Assembly: GCA_036245805.1 (NCBI GenBank)
Contig: BTRK01000001.1
Coordinates: forward strand, 19,289,087 to 19,353,086
Source of the DNA: Pristionchus mayeri
Lineage: Eukaryota > Nematoda > Chromadorea > Rhabditida > Neodiplogasteridae
Reading direction: 5' to 3'
DNA: 64,000 nt
The position numbers and the translations under genes were made by a program. The notes beneath the pieces are model-generated. The model was not told the origin of the DNA. It did no database searches and was given only the letters and a program-made list of their open reading frames with translations. Numbering within the stretch: position 1 is the first letter of the stretch; each line of letters begins with the position of its first letter. Positions 12,426 through 23,313 of this stretch are shown one piece after another.

Positions 12426-15068
12426 TTCAATTCAATTCAATTCAATTCAATTGTTTATCCGCCAGGGTAAGTATATAGGAAATGTGCAGAGAGTCTTCGA
12501 TATCTTGCGGTGGATTTGGTTGTATAGCAGACAAGGGATACCACAAATCAAACGCCCCCAGGGTCGCTAGCGGCGCTGATTCGAGGGAGGGGAGAGATAG
12601 GTCTTGAATTTATTTTGAAAATGGGGGACTGGGGCTTGGGTGGGGGCAGCAGGTAGGGTTAAAGTCGCAAGAGCGATTCGGAAGTAAAGGATATTGCAGG
12701 TAATGAGAGAAGGTAACATCGGAAAAGTTTAGGTGAGCTTGTTACGATTTCATTGGAGAGCACGTTCCATCTATCGATAGACCTCGTCACAAAACTCGAG
12801 TGAGACTTAGGAGTAGTGAAAGGCAAAGAAAGACGCAACGCGTGAGCTCTACGAAGATTACGAGTGAGTGGCGAGATTTTATAAAGAGAGGAGTGATCGT
12901 AAGAGTAGAAGCCATGAATAGACTTATGAAGAAAGAGGAGATCAGAAATTAAACGCCTTTGCTCAAGAGTTTGTAAAGAAAGAAGGGAAATTCTTTGAGG
13001 GTAGGATGTGTACGGAATATTACAACGGGCAAAAATACGACGCGTAAAGTTACATTGAACGCTTTCTATCGAATTTGCAAGAGCAACCGCAGTTGGAGAC
13101 CATACAACTGTGCAGTATTCGAGTAATGGTCGGATGAAAGTCACAAATGCGCGGCTATACAAGCAATGATCAGAGGAGTAGAAGCATTTGAACATAATGT
13201 TTACTTGGGCTCTTGCTTTTGAGATAATTTTGGTGATATGATCATTAAACTTTAGCGAAGGCTGCATAAGGATGCCCAGGTCTTTCATGGAAGGTGACAC
13301 AGACAGAGGTTTACCATTGATGAAATACTGGGTTCGGGTGGATAGGGGACCATAATTAACGACAGTGCATTTAGTTTCATTAAGGGAAAGATTCCACTCT
13401 TGAGACCAAACAAATATTAAGTCAATTGATGACTGGAGGAAATGGGAGTGAAGAGGAGCTTTTGCATAGATCTTAAGATCATCTGCATAAATACCGTATT
13501 TAACTTCAGAAGGAAGTCTTTTAGCCAGGTCATTAACAAATAGAATGAATAAAAGAGGTCCAATGCAAGATCCTTGAGGCACTCCTGAGGTGATAATTGT
13601 GGGAGAAGACATAATATTTTCGATAATTACGCATTGAGATCTATTCGAAAGATAATTTGCGATCCATGAAACTATATGCGTAGAGAAGCCAAGGTTTGCG
13701 AGTTTGAACAATAAAAGGCGGTGATATATGCTATCAAATGCTTTTTTTAAATCAAAGTAAATAGTATCAAATGAGGATTTCTGAGAAAGGAACTCAAGAT
13801 AATGTGAATGAGTCTGAACAAGCTGGGTGCACGTGGATCGGTGTAGACGGAAACCAGCTTGGTAAGGATCTAAGAGATTATTTGCATCTAGGTATTCTGT
13901 AATTTCAAAAATTAGAATTTTCTCGAAAATTTTCGTGACTGAGCATGTAAGACTAATAGGCCTAAAATTATTAATAGCATTAGAGGAAGTTTTAGGGATG
14001 GGTTTTACTATGGCTTTTTTCCAAATCTTAGGGGTTGAATTATTAAGCAAAGATTTGTTGAAAATTATTAACAAAGGAGAGATAATGGAGAATTTGCATC
14101 TAGAATAGACAATATTAGGTATCCCGTCGGGGGGAAAGATTACATTTAGGAGACAATGATCTGATTGCAATGAGAATTTGCGATACTGAGATAGACGGCA
14201 GGTCAAATTTGGGCGAACTATGAGAGTCGGCCAGCGGCAATAAAGGAGAACGGAGAGGAGAGGAAGAGACAGATGCAAAATATTTTGAAAAGGCTTGTGC
14301 CTTTTCCAAACTAGTCAACAACTTAGTACCATCAACATCAATGATTCCAGGCGGTGCTGAATTACCAGATTTGAGGCGTGATTTGCACAAACTGTAATAC
14401 GCCTTTGGATTTTTCGACTCAATAACACGCGATTCGACTCTCACATAATGCGCTCTTAAAGCTTTCTCAAAACGTTTGGATAGCTTCTTTGCATGTACGC
14501 TATTCGGAGCAAGAGAAGTCGCTCTCTCAGATTGGATATGGAGATTATGCAGATATGGGGGATAGGCCGAGAAAGTAGAAGGGGAAGATTTAGGGACGAA
14601 AGTGTCAAGAGTGTAATTAACGAAATCGGAGAAATAATTGTAGGCTTCATCAATGTCAAGAGTAGAGAGGGCAATAGTCCAATTATGAGACGAAATGAGA
14701 TGGTTAATTGAATCCCAAATCAGCCAAATGATATTTTCTGAATGGTATGAAATCACGAGTTGGGGGAGGAGGGATGCCCAATGAGAAGGAAATACTCGTA
14801 TGATCGGAAAAAGGAAGGGACGGATTCACATTGAACACAATATTACGGTTACAAAGAATCACATCTAAAATATTTTCACCGCGCGTTTTGAAATTTACAA
14901 ACTGACTCATGTGATGGTCGGAAGCAAAAGTAAGAAAGTCATTTTGTGAAGGAGCAGTAAAATTTACCCAATCAATAGTCGGGAAGTTAAGGTCACCACA
15001 AATAAGGAAGGGGGTATCAGTGATGAGGGGTGTGACAAATAAGAGGAACGATTCAAGAGAAGCACAGG
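12426..15068 (-). mobile_element. 5'-truncated CR1/Jockey-type LINE inside an exon of gene B
   Basis: The element runs on the minus strand from about 15068 to the tandem tail at 12427-12453 (repeats of AATTG read on the minus strand). It splits a finger exon of gene B five bases before its splice donor. Host sequence resumes as TATCG followed by gtgagttgac, so the empty site can be reconstructed by eye. The 5' part of the endonuclease domain is missing, so it is a 5'-truncated insertion as expected for target-primed reverse transcription. Confidence 0.88.
12659..15066 (-). pseudogene. LINE ORF2: C-terminal endonuclease plus reverse transcriptase, two frameshifts
   Basis: Three overlapping frames make one degraded ORF2. 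15066-14704 holds the end of an APE-type endonuclease (motifs CGDLNFPTIDW and PFSDHTS). 14756-14115 holds the linker and start of the RT. 14278-12659 holds the reverse transcriptase with AFDSIYH, GVPQGSCIGPLLF and the catalytic YADDLKIY. The frames are joined by an extra base near 14720-14730 (in GCTGATTTGGG) and another in a run of six C near 14128. The enzyme would nick target DNA and copy LINE RNA. With two frameshifts and no 5' end this copy is dead. An intact relative from a different lineage lies at 41.3-45.5 kb. Confidence 0.85.
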
Positions 15069-16917
15069 TATGCTTCATCTTGTGTGCATTCAAAGCTTGC
15101 ACCTTTTTACATTCTTTGCCACATACATCACAGACAGTATTTTTCTTTGGTCGGTTGGGAATAAACACTTTCTCTACTGTTTCCTCTTCATCCGCTGAAG
15201 ATCCGGCTTTTCCTTCTGGAAACTCATAATTATTCTTCATGTTTTCATTGACTCTTTTAATTGTTTTCATAGTTGTCTTCAACTTCCACGTGAGGGAACA
15301 TATCTTTGAGAAAATATAAATTTCAAGAACTTTTTGTTGAAGAGCTTTAATTAATTTCAAATTACGGTACTCGCCATCGTGCCTCTTCAAATGCGCTAGG
15401 AGAACGCATTTTTTCTTGAATTTCTTCTGGCATAGACTGCATTGCTTCCAGGGGTTGGGTTCGACGGCGGTTCCTTTCTTATGACTCTCGAGGTGAGTCA
15501 AGAACTGGTTCTTCATGACATATCCACTTCCACAAATAACACATTTGAATGGGTAGTTTCCTATATATAATGCGTTTGCAAAGTTTGGTTTTCCATTAAT
15601 AACAGAATTGGGCTTACCCAAGTGAATGAGCATGTGGTCTCTGAAGGATCTGGCCGTTCCATAGGCCCCTCCACACAACGTGCACTTGTGTGGCCGCTTT
15701 TTCTCTGCTTGTTCCGAACTAATCACTCTTGTATTACTCTTGTATTCTTGTAAGACTTGTAAGTTGCATGACGACTTAATTTCGAATGGAACCGAGCAGC
15801 AGGAATGCAGAGATTCAATTATCCTTACACGAACATTCGACCCCCCCCCACTCTCCACACACGCCTGTTAGTATGCTGCTTCTCGGATTTTTCTAATCTG
15901 TCTTGGTTGTAAATAATCGATAGGAATGCTAATGCTCGGAATATTTTGAGTCGTCCTCCATGAGAGTAAGAATCGATGCAATAAACCATGAGGTAGAGAG
16001 TGGGGATTGCGATATTGAAAACGCCGAGTAGCGAACAAAGACAAGGTGTCCTGTACCCGAGAAAAAATCTCTCGCAAACAAACTCACCTAAATGTGTCTT
16101 CATATGGGTTCTCAGTGAACAAGGACCGACATAAAATTTTCCGCAAACTTTGCATTGAACTTTCTCCAGTTTCCGTCGGGGATGGTCGTCTGCTAAAATA
16201 TAAAAAAGAATATTGAAAATGCTAATTTTTTTTGAATAAATAAATTAGGCTAATTCTAAAATATTTTATAATTGTAAATGGACTAACGCAAATGGATTCT
16301 CGAATGAGTTTGGAGATTCCCTGCCTGTGAAAATCGCTTGTCACACTTGTCGCATTTGAACGGTTTTCTCAACTCCTCGTTTTCTGCAGTAATTATTGAT
16401 TTGAAAATATGTTGTGTTAAAAGATTTATTGGATATGCTCACCCTCATGACATCTCAAATGAATTTAAAGCTTTTGTCTTGACGACAGGCTCTTCTCACA
16501 TATTTTACATTTGAATTTTGTGGAGTTTGAAATCTGCTTCCCTTTCGATACTCCCTGCTTTTTATCATTATTCGAAATTACGATATTTCTCATTCTTACC
16601 TTGGAAGCATTGTCATCCTCGTTTCCAGTATCGGAATCAATATCATCGTCAGACAAAGAGTCAATATTTTCATCGTCTTCCGACGATGAAATTTCGGAAT
16701 ATTCGCCTGCATCTCTGTCTTCATTTTCTTCTTCGCAGTATTCCTGCTGAAACGGGAAGTTTTCTTAGCAGTCGATTAAATTAATTACGAAAAGATGCAA
16801 GGATTTCACCATAACTTCGCCTTTCGCAGATGCATAGGCTCCTATCGCGTCTTCAGATTTTTTTGTGTTTCCACCTTCTACTGCATGAAGTAATCCATCT
16901 TTAGGCCCGAAAATCGC

Positions 16918-17017
16918 CTGTCAATTATTTGTCAATTCTCTTCCTATCAATTATTTGTCAATTCTCTTCCTATCAATTATTTGTCAATTCTCTTCCTATC
17001 AATTATTTGTCAATTCT
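16918..17017. repeat. Minisatellite, about four 26-bp units
   Basis: Units of the form TCAATTATTTGTCAATTC followed by TCTTCCTA repeat about four times. On the minus strand the first unit supplies the acceptor (ttgacag) of the gene B exon that starts at 16917, so repeat length changes could affect splicing. Confidence 0.85.
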
Positions 17018-17037
17018 CCTACAATCGCAAGTCTTAA

Positions 17038-18367
17038 CAGACCGTCCACGAGAAAACGTAACAAATAGGAAGGGTCCAAGGATGGTAGAAAATAGAATAT
17101 TCCGGTAATTTTTTTCTGAAGTGAGGGTCCAAAGTTAGGAACACAGGAACCAATAGAAAAATTTACAGTAACCCACCATTTTTTGGGTCGAAAAAAATCG
17201 ATATCTCAGAATTTCACGAGATATAGATTTTCTGGCGTGTTTTCACTCGTAGAAAGCGAATTTCTATATTACAGTTCACGAGATATCGATCTAAAAAAGT
17301 TAGGCCCAAAAAATCGATTTTTTCGGTCGAAATCGGCAGATTTAAGCTCATATCAAATTTGGATGCCCCGGTGGGGCGTATTTGCATTACATTTTCGGAA
17401 TCTACGTGCAAAATGTATATAATATCATTTTTTCACATTTAAAAAAGGGTATTTTTCAGAATTCGCATCCAAAGATAGGACTAGCTGTTTGGGCAAAACC
17501 TGTAGATCAGATCAGAGTAGGTATATAGACTTGAATCTTGCATCAAAATGTAGAGGAGATCAATCTGAACATTTCATCTGTTGAAAGTGAGTTTCTATCT
17601 TTTCGTTGAAGCGCGCTACAGAGTGTTGAAGTTAGCAATATCGGGCCAGAACCCCCCGAGAGCGCGCGCTCTCACCGTCTGGCGCTCTCGCCGACTGACC
17701 TCCTCTCCCTCCCGCTCTATTTAGCGCTCTCTCGCGCGCGTCCAGCATCGTGTTTGCAAACTTCCAGGCTCTGTAGCGCGCTTCAACGAAAAGATAGAAA
17801 CTCACTTTCAACAGATGAAATGTTCAGATTGATCTCCTCTACATTTTGATGCAAGATTCAGGTCTCTATACCTACTCTGATCTGATCTACAGGTTTTGTC
17901 CAAACAGCTAGTCCTATCTTTGGATGCGAATTCTGAAAAATACCCTTTTTTTAAATCTGAAAAAATGATATTATATACATTTTTGCACGTAGATTCCGAA
18001 AATATAATGCAAATACGCCCCACCGGGGCATACAAATTTATTATGAGCTTAAATCTGCCGATTTCGACCGAAAAAACCGATTTTTTGGGCCTAACTTTTT
18101 TAGATCGATATCTCGTGAACTCTAATATGGAAATTCGCTTTCTACGAGTGAAAACACGCCAGAACATCTATATCTCGTGAAATTCTGAGATATCGATTTT
18201 TTCGACCCAAAAAATGGTGGGTTACTGTACCTTTTTCAAAACCGACCTACAACCTTAGCTATTGGTGCCTGTGTTCCTAACTTTGGACCCTCACTTCAGA
18301 AAAAAATTACCGGAATATTCTATTTTTTACCATCCGAGACCTCTTCCGTTGTCTCGTGGACGGTCTG
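17038..18367. mobile_element. Foldback element with TTAA target duplication, in an intron of gene B
   Basis: A 1330-bp palindromic element. It starts CAGACCGTCCACGAGA and ends with the reverse complement TCTCGTGGACGGTCTG. It is flanked by TTAA at 17034-17037 and 18368-18371. Arms of about 590 bp pair almost to the centre, leaving a GC-rich loop of about 140 bp at 17627-17767. No transposase is present. It lies in the intron between gene B exons 18390-18517 and 16810-16917. The element at 1-2243 is of the same family. Confidence 0.9.
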
Positions 18368-18949
18368 TTAACGCTAAATAGTTCAATACCCTTTTTACAA
18401 GCACTTTGTTCATTGCAACAGCATCTCTTCTTTTGAACTCCTTGTCTTTAAGCCAATTCATAGTAATCTTCAACGAGTCGTATAATCCATGGATCAAGGA
18501 TTGGAAGTGGAGTAGTTCTGAATTACCGGTTTAATATTTTGTGAAAATATTTTCCAATAAAATTCATAGAATAGCTTCTCACCCTTCCGCCTGTGATTCT
18601 TTCACGACTGAAACCTCACTCTCTAGAGTTAATAAAGCATCTCTGACTCTCTGAATTGTCAACAATAATATTTTTCAAACACCGCTGAAAAAAAACTTAC
18701 TTCGGCGCCGGCATCATTCCTTCTCACAGACAGGAAAGAATCCAGAGGCTTAAAAAATGAATTGTCAGTGGAAAAAAACGATATTCTGCACCATTTCTAC
18801 CTTTGGGTTCTTCATTGCGTTTAAGTTTTGATGACTCATTGGATTCCTAAAATGAATCGGCAATGAATTATGATATTGAGTCAAGAACAGAATTTTCCGG
18901 GAAAATCAATACAGAACATGCAACGAAAATTGGATAATGGCGGAGATTA

Positions 18950-19110
18950 TTGGTTGTCAAGTGTAGTGCGCGAGAATGAGGGGAAGGGCACCAAAGAGGC
19001 CAGATGTGTGACTTTCTCAAAGGTGACAAGTGGAGAAGCGACAGTGTGAAGAGCATAAGCCCTACACAACGAGCAGATTTATTACGTGTGAGAAGGAGAG
19101 GGAGAACCAG
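18950..19110 (-). promoter_or_regulatory. Block upstream of gene B conserved upstream of gene C
   Basis: About 150 bp upstream of gene B resembles 26220-26360 upstream of gene C, including the shared core CTTCTCCACTTGTCACCT (minus-strand reading, one base differing between copies). Conservation at the same position before both paralogs suggests a promoter, 5' untranslated exon or simply shared duplication boundary. No TATA or initiator can be asserted. Confidence 0.35.
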
Positions 19111-20462
19111 AAGGGATCGGAGAACTTCTAGTGAGTGCTTAGAGACGGGGATGCACTTGCCACTACAATGCGATCCTTCATATTCTTGAGCAGCATAGCC
19201 ATGCAATGCTTGTATTGTTACAGTCGGATGCGATAATTCAGAGATATATTTAATAAATGACCAAATACACTTCTTTATACGCGTTTACGATGTTTCATAA
19301 TATAACTGGAATAAACTGATTCAAACATTTCATGAAATAAATACATAAAAGCAAAGTAAATTGAGAAAAGTATCCCTTAAAAATAAATAAAATAAGAAAC
19401 TATGCGACATTGTAGTTGTACTTTTATTGCATTATTTTCAGTTCATCTCTAATAGTCATCTATCGGTTCCTTCTTCACTTCGGTTCTTCCTTCATTCTTC
19501 CCATCGTCGTTACTCCACTCTTCGTGAGTTTCATTTTCGTCAAGATTGTCCGGATATTCATGCTTCTCTTCTTTGATTTCACTATTAACCACGTTATATC
19601 GACGGAGCAGCTGCAAAACAAAAAATACTTCCTTCCAATCAGAAATGTGAAAACTAGCTAATCAAAAAGAGATTAAATTTATGTGCTGTTTAGCTGTGGC
19701 CTAAGACGCCAAAATATACTAAAACTAACCTTGATTGAAGTTTCATCTTCAATATCAACGCCCTTTTGCTCAGCCGATATGACAAGCGAATTACGACATT
19801 TATCAGCTTCAGCGTGAACTACAATATTTCGTTTAATAAGGGGTACGTGAAACGTTTTCTGGGCAACGCAGTATAATAAATTGTTTGCCCACACGCTCAT
19901 TTTGCATCTCTATTTTTTGCCCGCATCAACTATTTTCAATTTGAGTGAAATCGGTTTTAACAGAAATTACGTTGGAGTTTTAGTTTAGCTATCAGCGAAA
20001 TATCAGGCCTCTCGCGAGAGAATCAGGACAAAACGCCCATATCTTGGTACATTCGAAAAAGTCGATTTTGAGGTTTTAGAAATTCCTGGGGTAATCGGTC
20101 TTTCTGAATCCGATTCCGGGTCCATCTGCAGCCTATCTTATTCGGCGGCTGCAGCAGCTTGCTGCAGAGATTCGAAACTTTTCCTTTCGAGGTTCTGAAA
20201 ATGGCTTCAAATTTCTTCATGCAGACTGAAATTTGGCCTGTAGGCTTCAATTATGACCTACTTTGACTATTTGGAGTAATTTTGAAGTAGGTCAACCGAA
20301 TCGTTCTGAGCAGTTTTTCTGCTGTAACGTTTTTAGTTCGAAACAAACACAGACCAAACTTCTGCATCGTTTAGAGAATTAAATTCTGCATCTCCATGAT
20401 TTTTTTCAGATTTTTACCATTCGGTCTTGGTACTTTTTCAAGCGAAAAATTGTGAAAATGCG

Positions 20463-20545
20463 TTGAGGCGCCTGGCTGCACCGAGTGCTGAGAGCGTTAA
20501 GCGTTGCGCTTCGAATCCAGTGGTCGAGGGTTCGACTCCCCATGA
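20463..20545 (+). repeat. tRNA-like (SINE-type) sequence in left arm
   Basis: Contains a good A-box-like (TGGCTGCACCGAGTG) and B-box-like (GGTTCGACTCC) pair at tRNA spacing, with a long variable region as in Ser/Leu tRNAs. The T-stem pairs only three bases and no acceptor stem is convincing, so it is a tRNA relic or the head of a SINE rather than a working tRNA gene. An inverted partner is at 20753-20830. Confidence 0.6.
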
Positions 20546-20752
20546 TAGCAAACATGTTTTTTTGTCTTTAAAATGTAATTCAGTCATATTTACTTTTTAA
20601 ATTTCTCTTTGCAACCTCTGAAGGGGACGCGTTTCAGCAGATATTCTTCCCCGCATACTTCATCTTCAAAATTTGAACTTGCAAACTATTGGCAATGCGT
20701 AATTATTGAGCAGGTTGCACTTAGATAAGCACAAAACATGTTTGCTATCATA

Positions 20753-20830
20753 GAGAGTCGAACCCCGACCACTGGATTCGAAGCGCAACGCTTAACGCTC
20801 TCAGCACTCGGTGCAGCCAGGCTCCTCATG
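20753..20830 (-). repeat. tRNA-like (SINE-type) sequence in right arm
   Basis: Reverse-strand partner of the tRNA-like segment at 20463-20545. The A-box and B-box matches are retained and only a few bases differ. Since both arms carry it, the tRNA-like piece was present before the arms became inverted copies. Confidence 0.6.
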
Positions 20831-22275
20831 CGTATTTTCACAGTTTTTCGCTTGAAAAAGCATCAAGACCGAATGGTAAAAATCTGAAAAAAATCAGGGA
20901 GATGCAGAATTTAATTCTCTAAACGATGCAAAAGTTTGGTTTGTGTTTGTTTCGAGCTAAAAACGTTACATCAGAAAAACTGCTCCGACCGATTCGGTTG
21001 ACCTACTTCAAAATTACTCCAAATAGTCAAAGTAGGTCATAATTGAAGCCTACAGATCAAATTTCAGCATGAATGAAGAAATGTGAAGCCATTTTCAGAA
21101 CCTCGAAAGGCAACATTTCGAATCTCTGCAGCAAGCTGCTGCAGCCGCCGAGCAAGATAGGCTGTAGATCGATCCGGAATCGGATTCAGAACGACAGATT
21201 ACCCCAAGATTTGCCAAAACCTCAAAATCGACTTTTTCGAATGTACCAGGGTTGTCCTGATTCTCTCGTGAGAGGCGTGATATACTCATTGCATTACCCC
21301 TCCAAAGGAGCCATCCGAAACTCGATAAAACTGATCTTTTTTTAAATACAGAGTGTGGTGAGCAGTGTTTCACGAAAATGATAGAAATTCAGATAAGAAT
21401 TTGGAAAAAATCACCTTCGCGTTTGTGCATCTCAAGTCGTACTTTGTAAACGAATCTACTGTCGCATTGATCGCATGCAAAGGGACGATTTGCTGCATCA
21501 TCATCTAAACATTGTCTAGATTAGCAATAAAAGGTAAAGGTAAATTTGCAGCCACGTCAAGCTATTTTACAGTCGTAAACGACTACGCTAGGTAGTTTAG
21601 TGCGGTGAGGCCGACAACTACCAGGACTACGTATCCCTGCTGTCCAAAGTTATTAGCAATCACTGATACTATAAAGATAAAGTGATATGACTGAATGTGA
21701 AACGATAGGAGATTCAGACCGTTGTGAAATCTTTTCTTGTGAAAAGTTAATGAATGTTTTTGTGTAAATCTCCGCTCACAATAATCACATTTGAAAGGAA
21801 GGTCTTCTGAAAACGAATAAATGGATTGATAAAATATTATTAATTTCAAAGATACTTTCAGTTAATGTTTTCCTCCTCGAAGTTCCTTTTTTGCATGCCT
21901 CCACGTGTTTTATATAACTATTCTTCATTGACATTTTTTTTGAGCATATTTCGCATTTGAATAAGTCGCCTAAAGCACAATATTTGACTTAAGCAACACA
22001 TTGCCGGTATGCTCTCGTTTGTGTGCTTGGTACAAATTGTGATAAGTAAACCTCTTGTCGCATTGATCGCATGCGTAGGGACGTCTCGCTTCCTCGTTGA
22101 CTGAAATATTAATATTTCATGTTTGCTGACTGATGATGTGCTCTGGCCCGAAACGTCTCAACGCTAGCCGATAAAGCTGATTCGCATCGCTCTTGTCCTC
22201 CCACACGGCTTCACCAAGGATCACTCAAGCCATGACAAGAATTACGGAGTATCCCCTTCATATTTCAATGTGTCA

Positions 22276-23313
22276 ATATCATGCCACTAACGAGAGAATC
22301 GAGCTAGATTCGCCATTCTTGGAAATGGAGGGAAAATCGTGAAATGAGTGCTAGCCGGATTTGGGCATCCTGACGGATGTCTGACACTCCCCCAAAGTCT
22401 CATTCTGTAGATTTCATGTTGGACTTGATGACACCGAATCGGATCTAGGCACCTCCCACTTTGAGAGCAGTTATCTCGGTTTCAGTGACCGATAGAGAAA
22501 AATTTAGCTCCGAGTGACCTGGCTGATTTTTCGAACTCTATCGATCTGTTTAGCCCATTCTTCCGAATGTAAACGTTATCCACGCTACATTCAAAGGCAA
22601 TTTTCTCGAAAACGAATGGAAAAGTGCAGCTAGAAGTTTAAGAGTGCATGTATCTGAGCGAGAGCTGTCGAATGAGGTGCTGGCGCCGAAAAGGCCGACA
22701 CGGCTGTGAAACTTTCACCATTTAAACTTACTCGGATCGTTTGAACTTTCTTTTCCACAGTCAATAGTCACTTACACCGCTCTCTTCTGAGCGTGCGGCC
22801 AAGAATGATCGTTGTTCCTCCGAATTGTCTGTGGAGAAGGAAGTTCAAACGATCCAGGAAAGTTTATATGGCGAAAGTTTCACAGCCGTGTCCGCCTTTT
22901 CGGCGCCAGCACCGCATTCGACAGCTCTCTCTCAGATACATGCAGTCATAAAATTTTAGCTGCTCCTTTCCATTCGTTTTCGAGAACATTGCCTCTGAAT
23001 GTAGCGTGGTTAAAATTTACATTCAGAAGAAATGTGCTAAACAGATTGATAGAGCTCGAAAAATGGGAAAATGGGCCGGGTCACTCAGACGATAATTTTG
23101 CTCTATCGGTCACTGAAACCGAGAAAACTGCTCTAAAAGTGGGAGGTGCCTAGATCCGATCCGGTGTCATGAAGTCCAGAATGAAATCTACACAATGAGA
23201 CTTAGGGGGATTGTCAGACTTCCCTCAGGATGCCCAAATCCGGTTGGTATTCATTTCACGTTTTTCCATCCATTCCCTCTCTCAGTTCGATTCTCTCGTG
23301 AGGGGCGTGATAT
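22276..23313. mobile_element. Foldback element, arms about 485 bp, in an intron of gene C
   Basis: Arms 22276-22761 and 22830-23313 are reverse complements around a 68-bp loop. The ends (ATATCATGCC and GGGCGTGATAT) match the 20000-21283 element for the outer 28 bp, although the interiors differ, so the two elements share ends and presumably a transposase. It lies between gene C exons 23527-23676 and 22005-22100. The target duplication could not be fixed. Confidence 0.82.

Larger units (their letters stand above)
11070..18839 (-). pseudogene. Zinc-finger gene B: 11-finger C2H2 protein with nonsense codon and LINE insertion
   Basis: Minus-strand exons: 18801-18839 (ATG at 18839; exon begins 18846), 18701-18748, 18583-18650, 18390-18517, 16810-16917, 16443-16746, 16288-16383, 16088-16192, 15618-15718, 15375-15560 (two fingers), 15069-15215 plus 12421-12425, 12212-12310, 12027-12140, 11862-11948, 11636-11731, 11418-11500 and 11070-11210 (stop 11070-11072). 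Each finger has C-x2-C-x12-H spacing, usually one finger per exon, after an acidic Ser/Asp-rich region. Lesions: the exon at 18390-18517 is out of frame by one base relative to A and C; finger 1 has TAA at 16465-16467 where gene C has TTA; a LINE sits in the exon ending at 12421. Two introns use GC donors (after 15375 and 12212). Most other fingers are intact, so inactivation is recent or a shorter protein is made. Confidence 0.75.
20000..21283. mobile_element. Foldback element carrying two inverted tRNA-like sequences, in an intron of gene C
   Basis: Arms of about 570 bp (20000-20570 and 20730-21283) are reverse complements with moderate divergence. The ends read ATATCAGGCC and GGCGTGATAT. 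The outermost 28 bp are shared with the element at 22276-23313 (ATATCA.GCC.CT..CGAGAGAATC). It sits between gene C exons 21415-21504 and 19730-19818. No coding region. Confidence 0.82.

Noticed and set aside
16918..17017. CRISPR-like array (four regular repeats)
   Set aside because: The units are contiguous with no unique spacers, in an intron of a eukaryotic gene; it is a minisatellite.
20463..20545. A working tRNA gene
   Set aside because: The T-stem has only three good pairs, no acceptor stem closes, and an inverted copy exists, so it is a tRNA-derived repeat.
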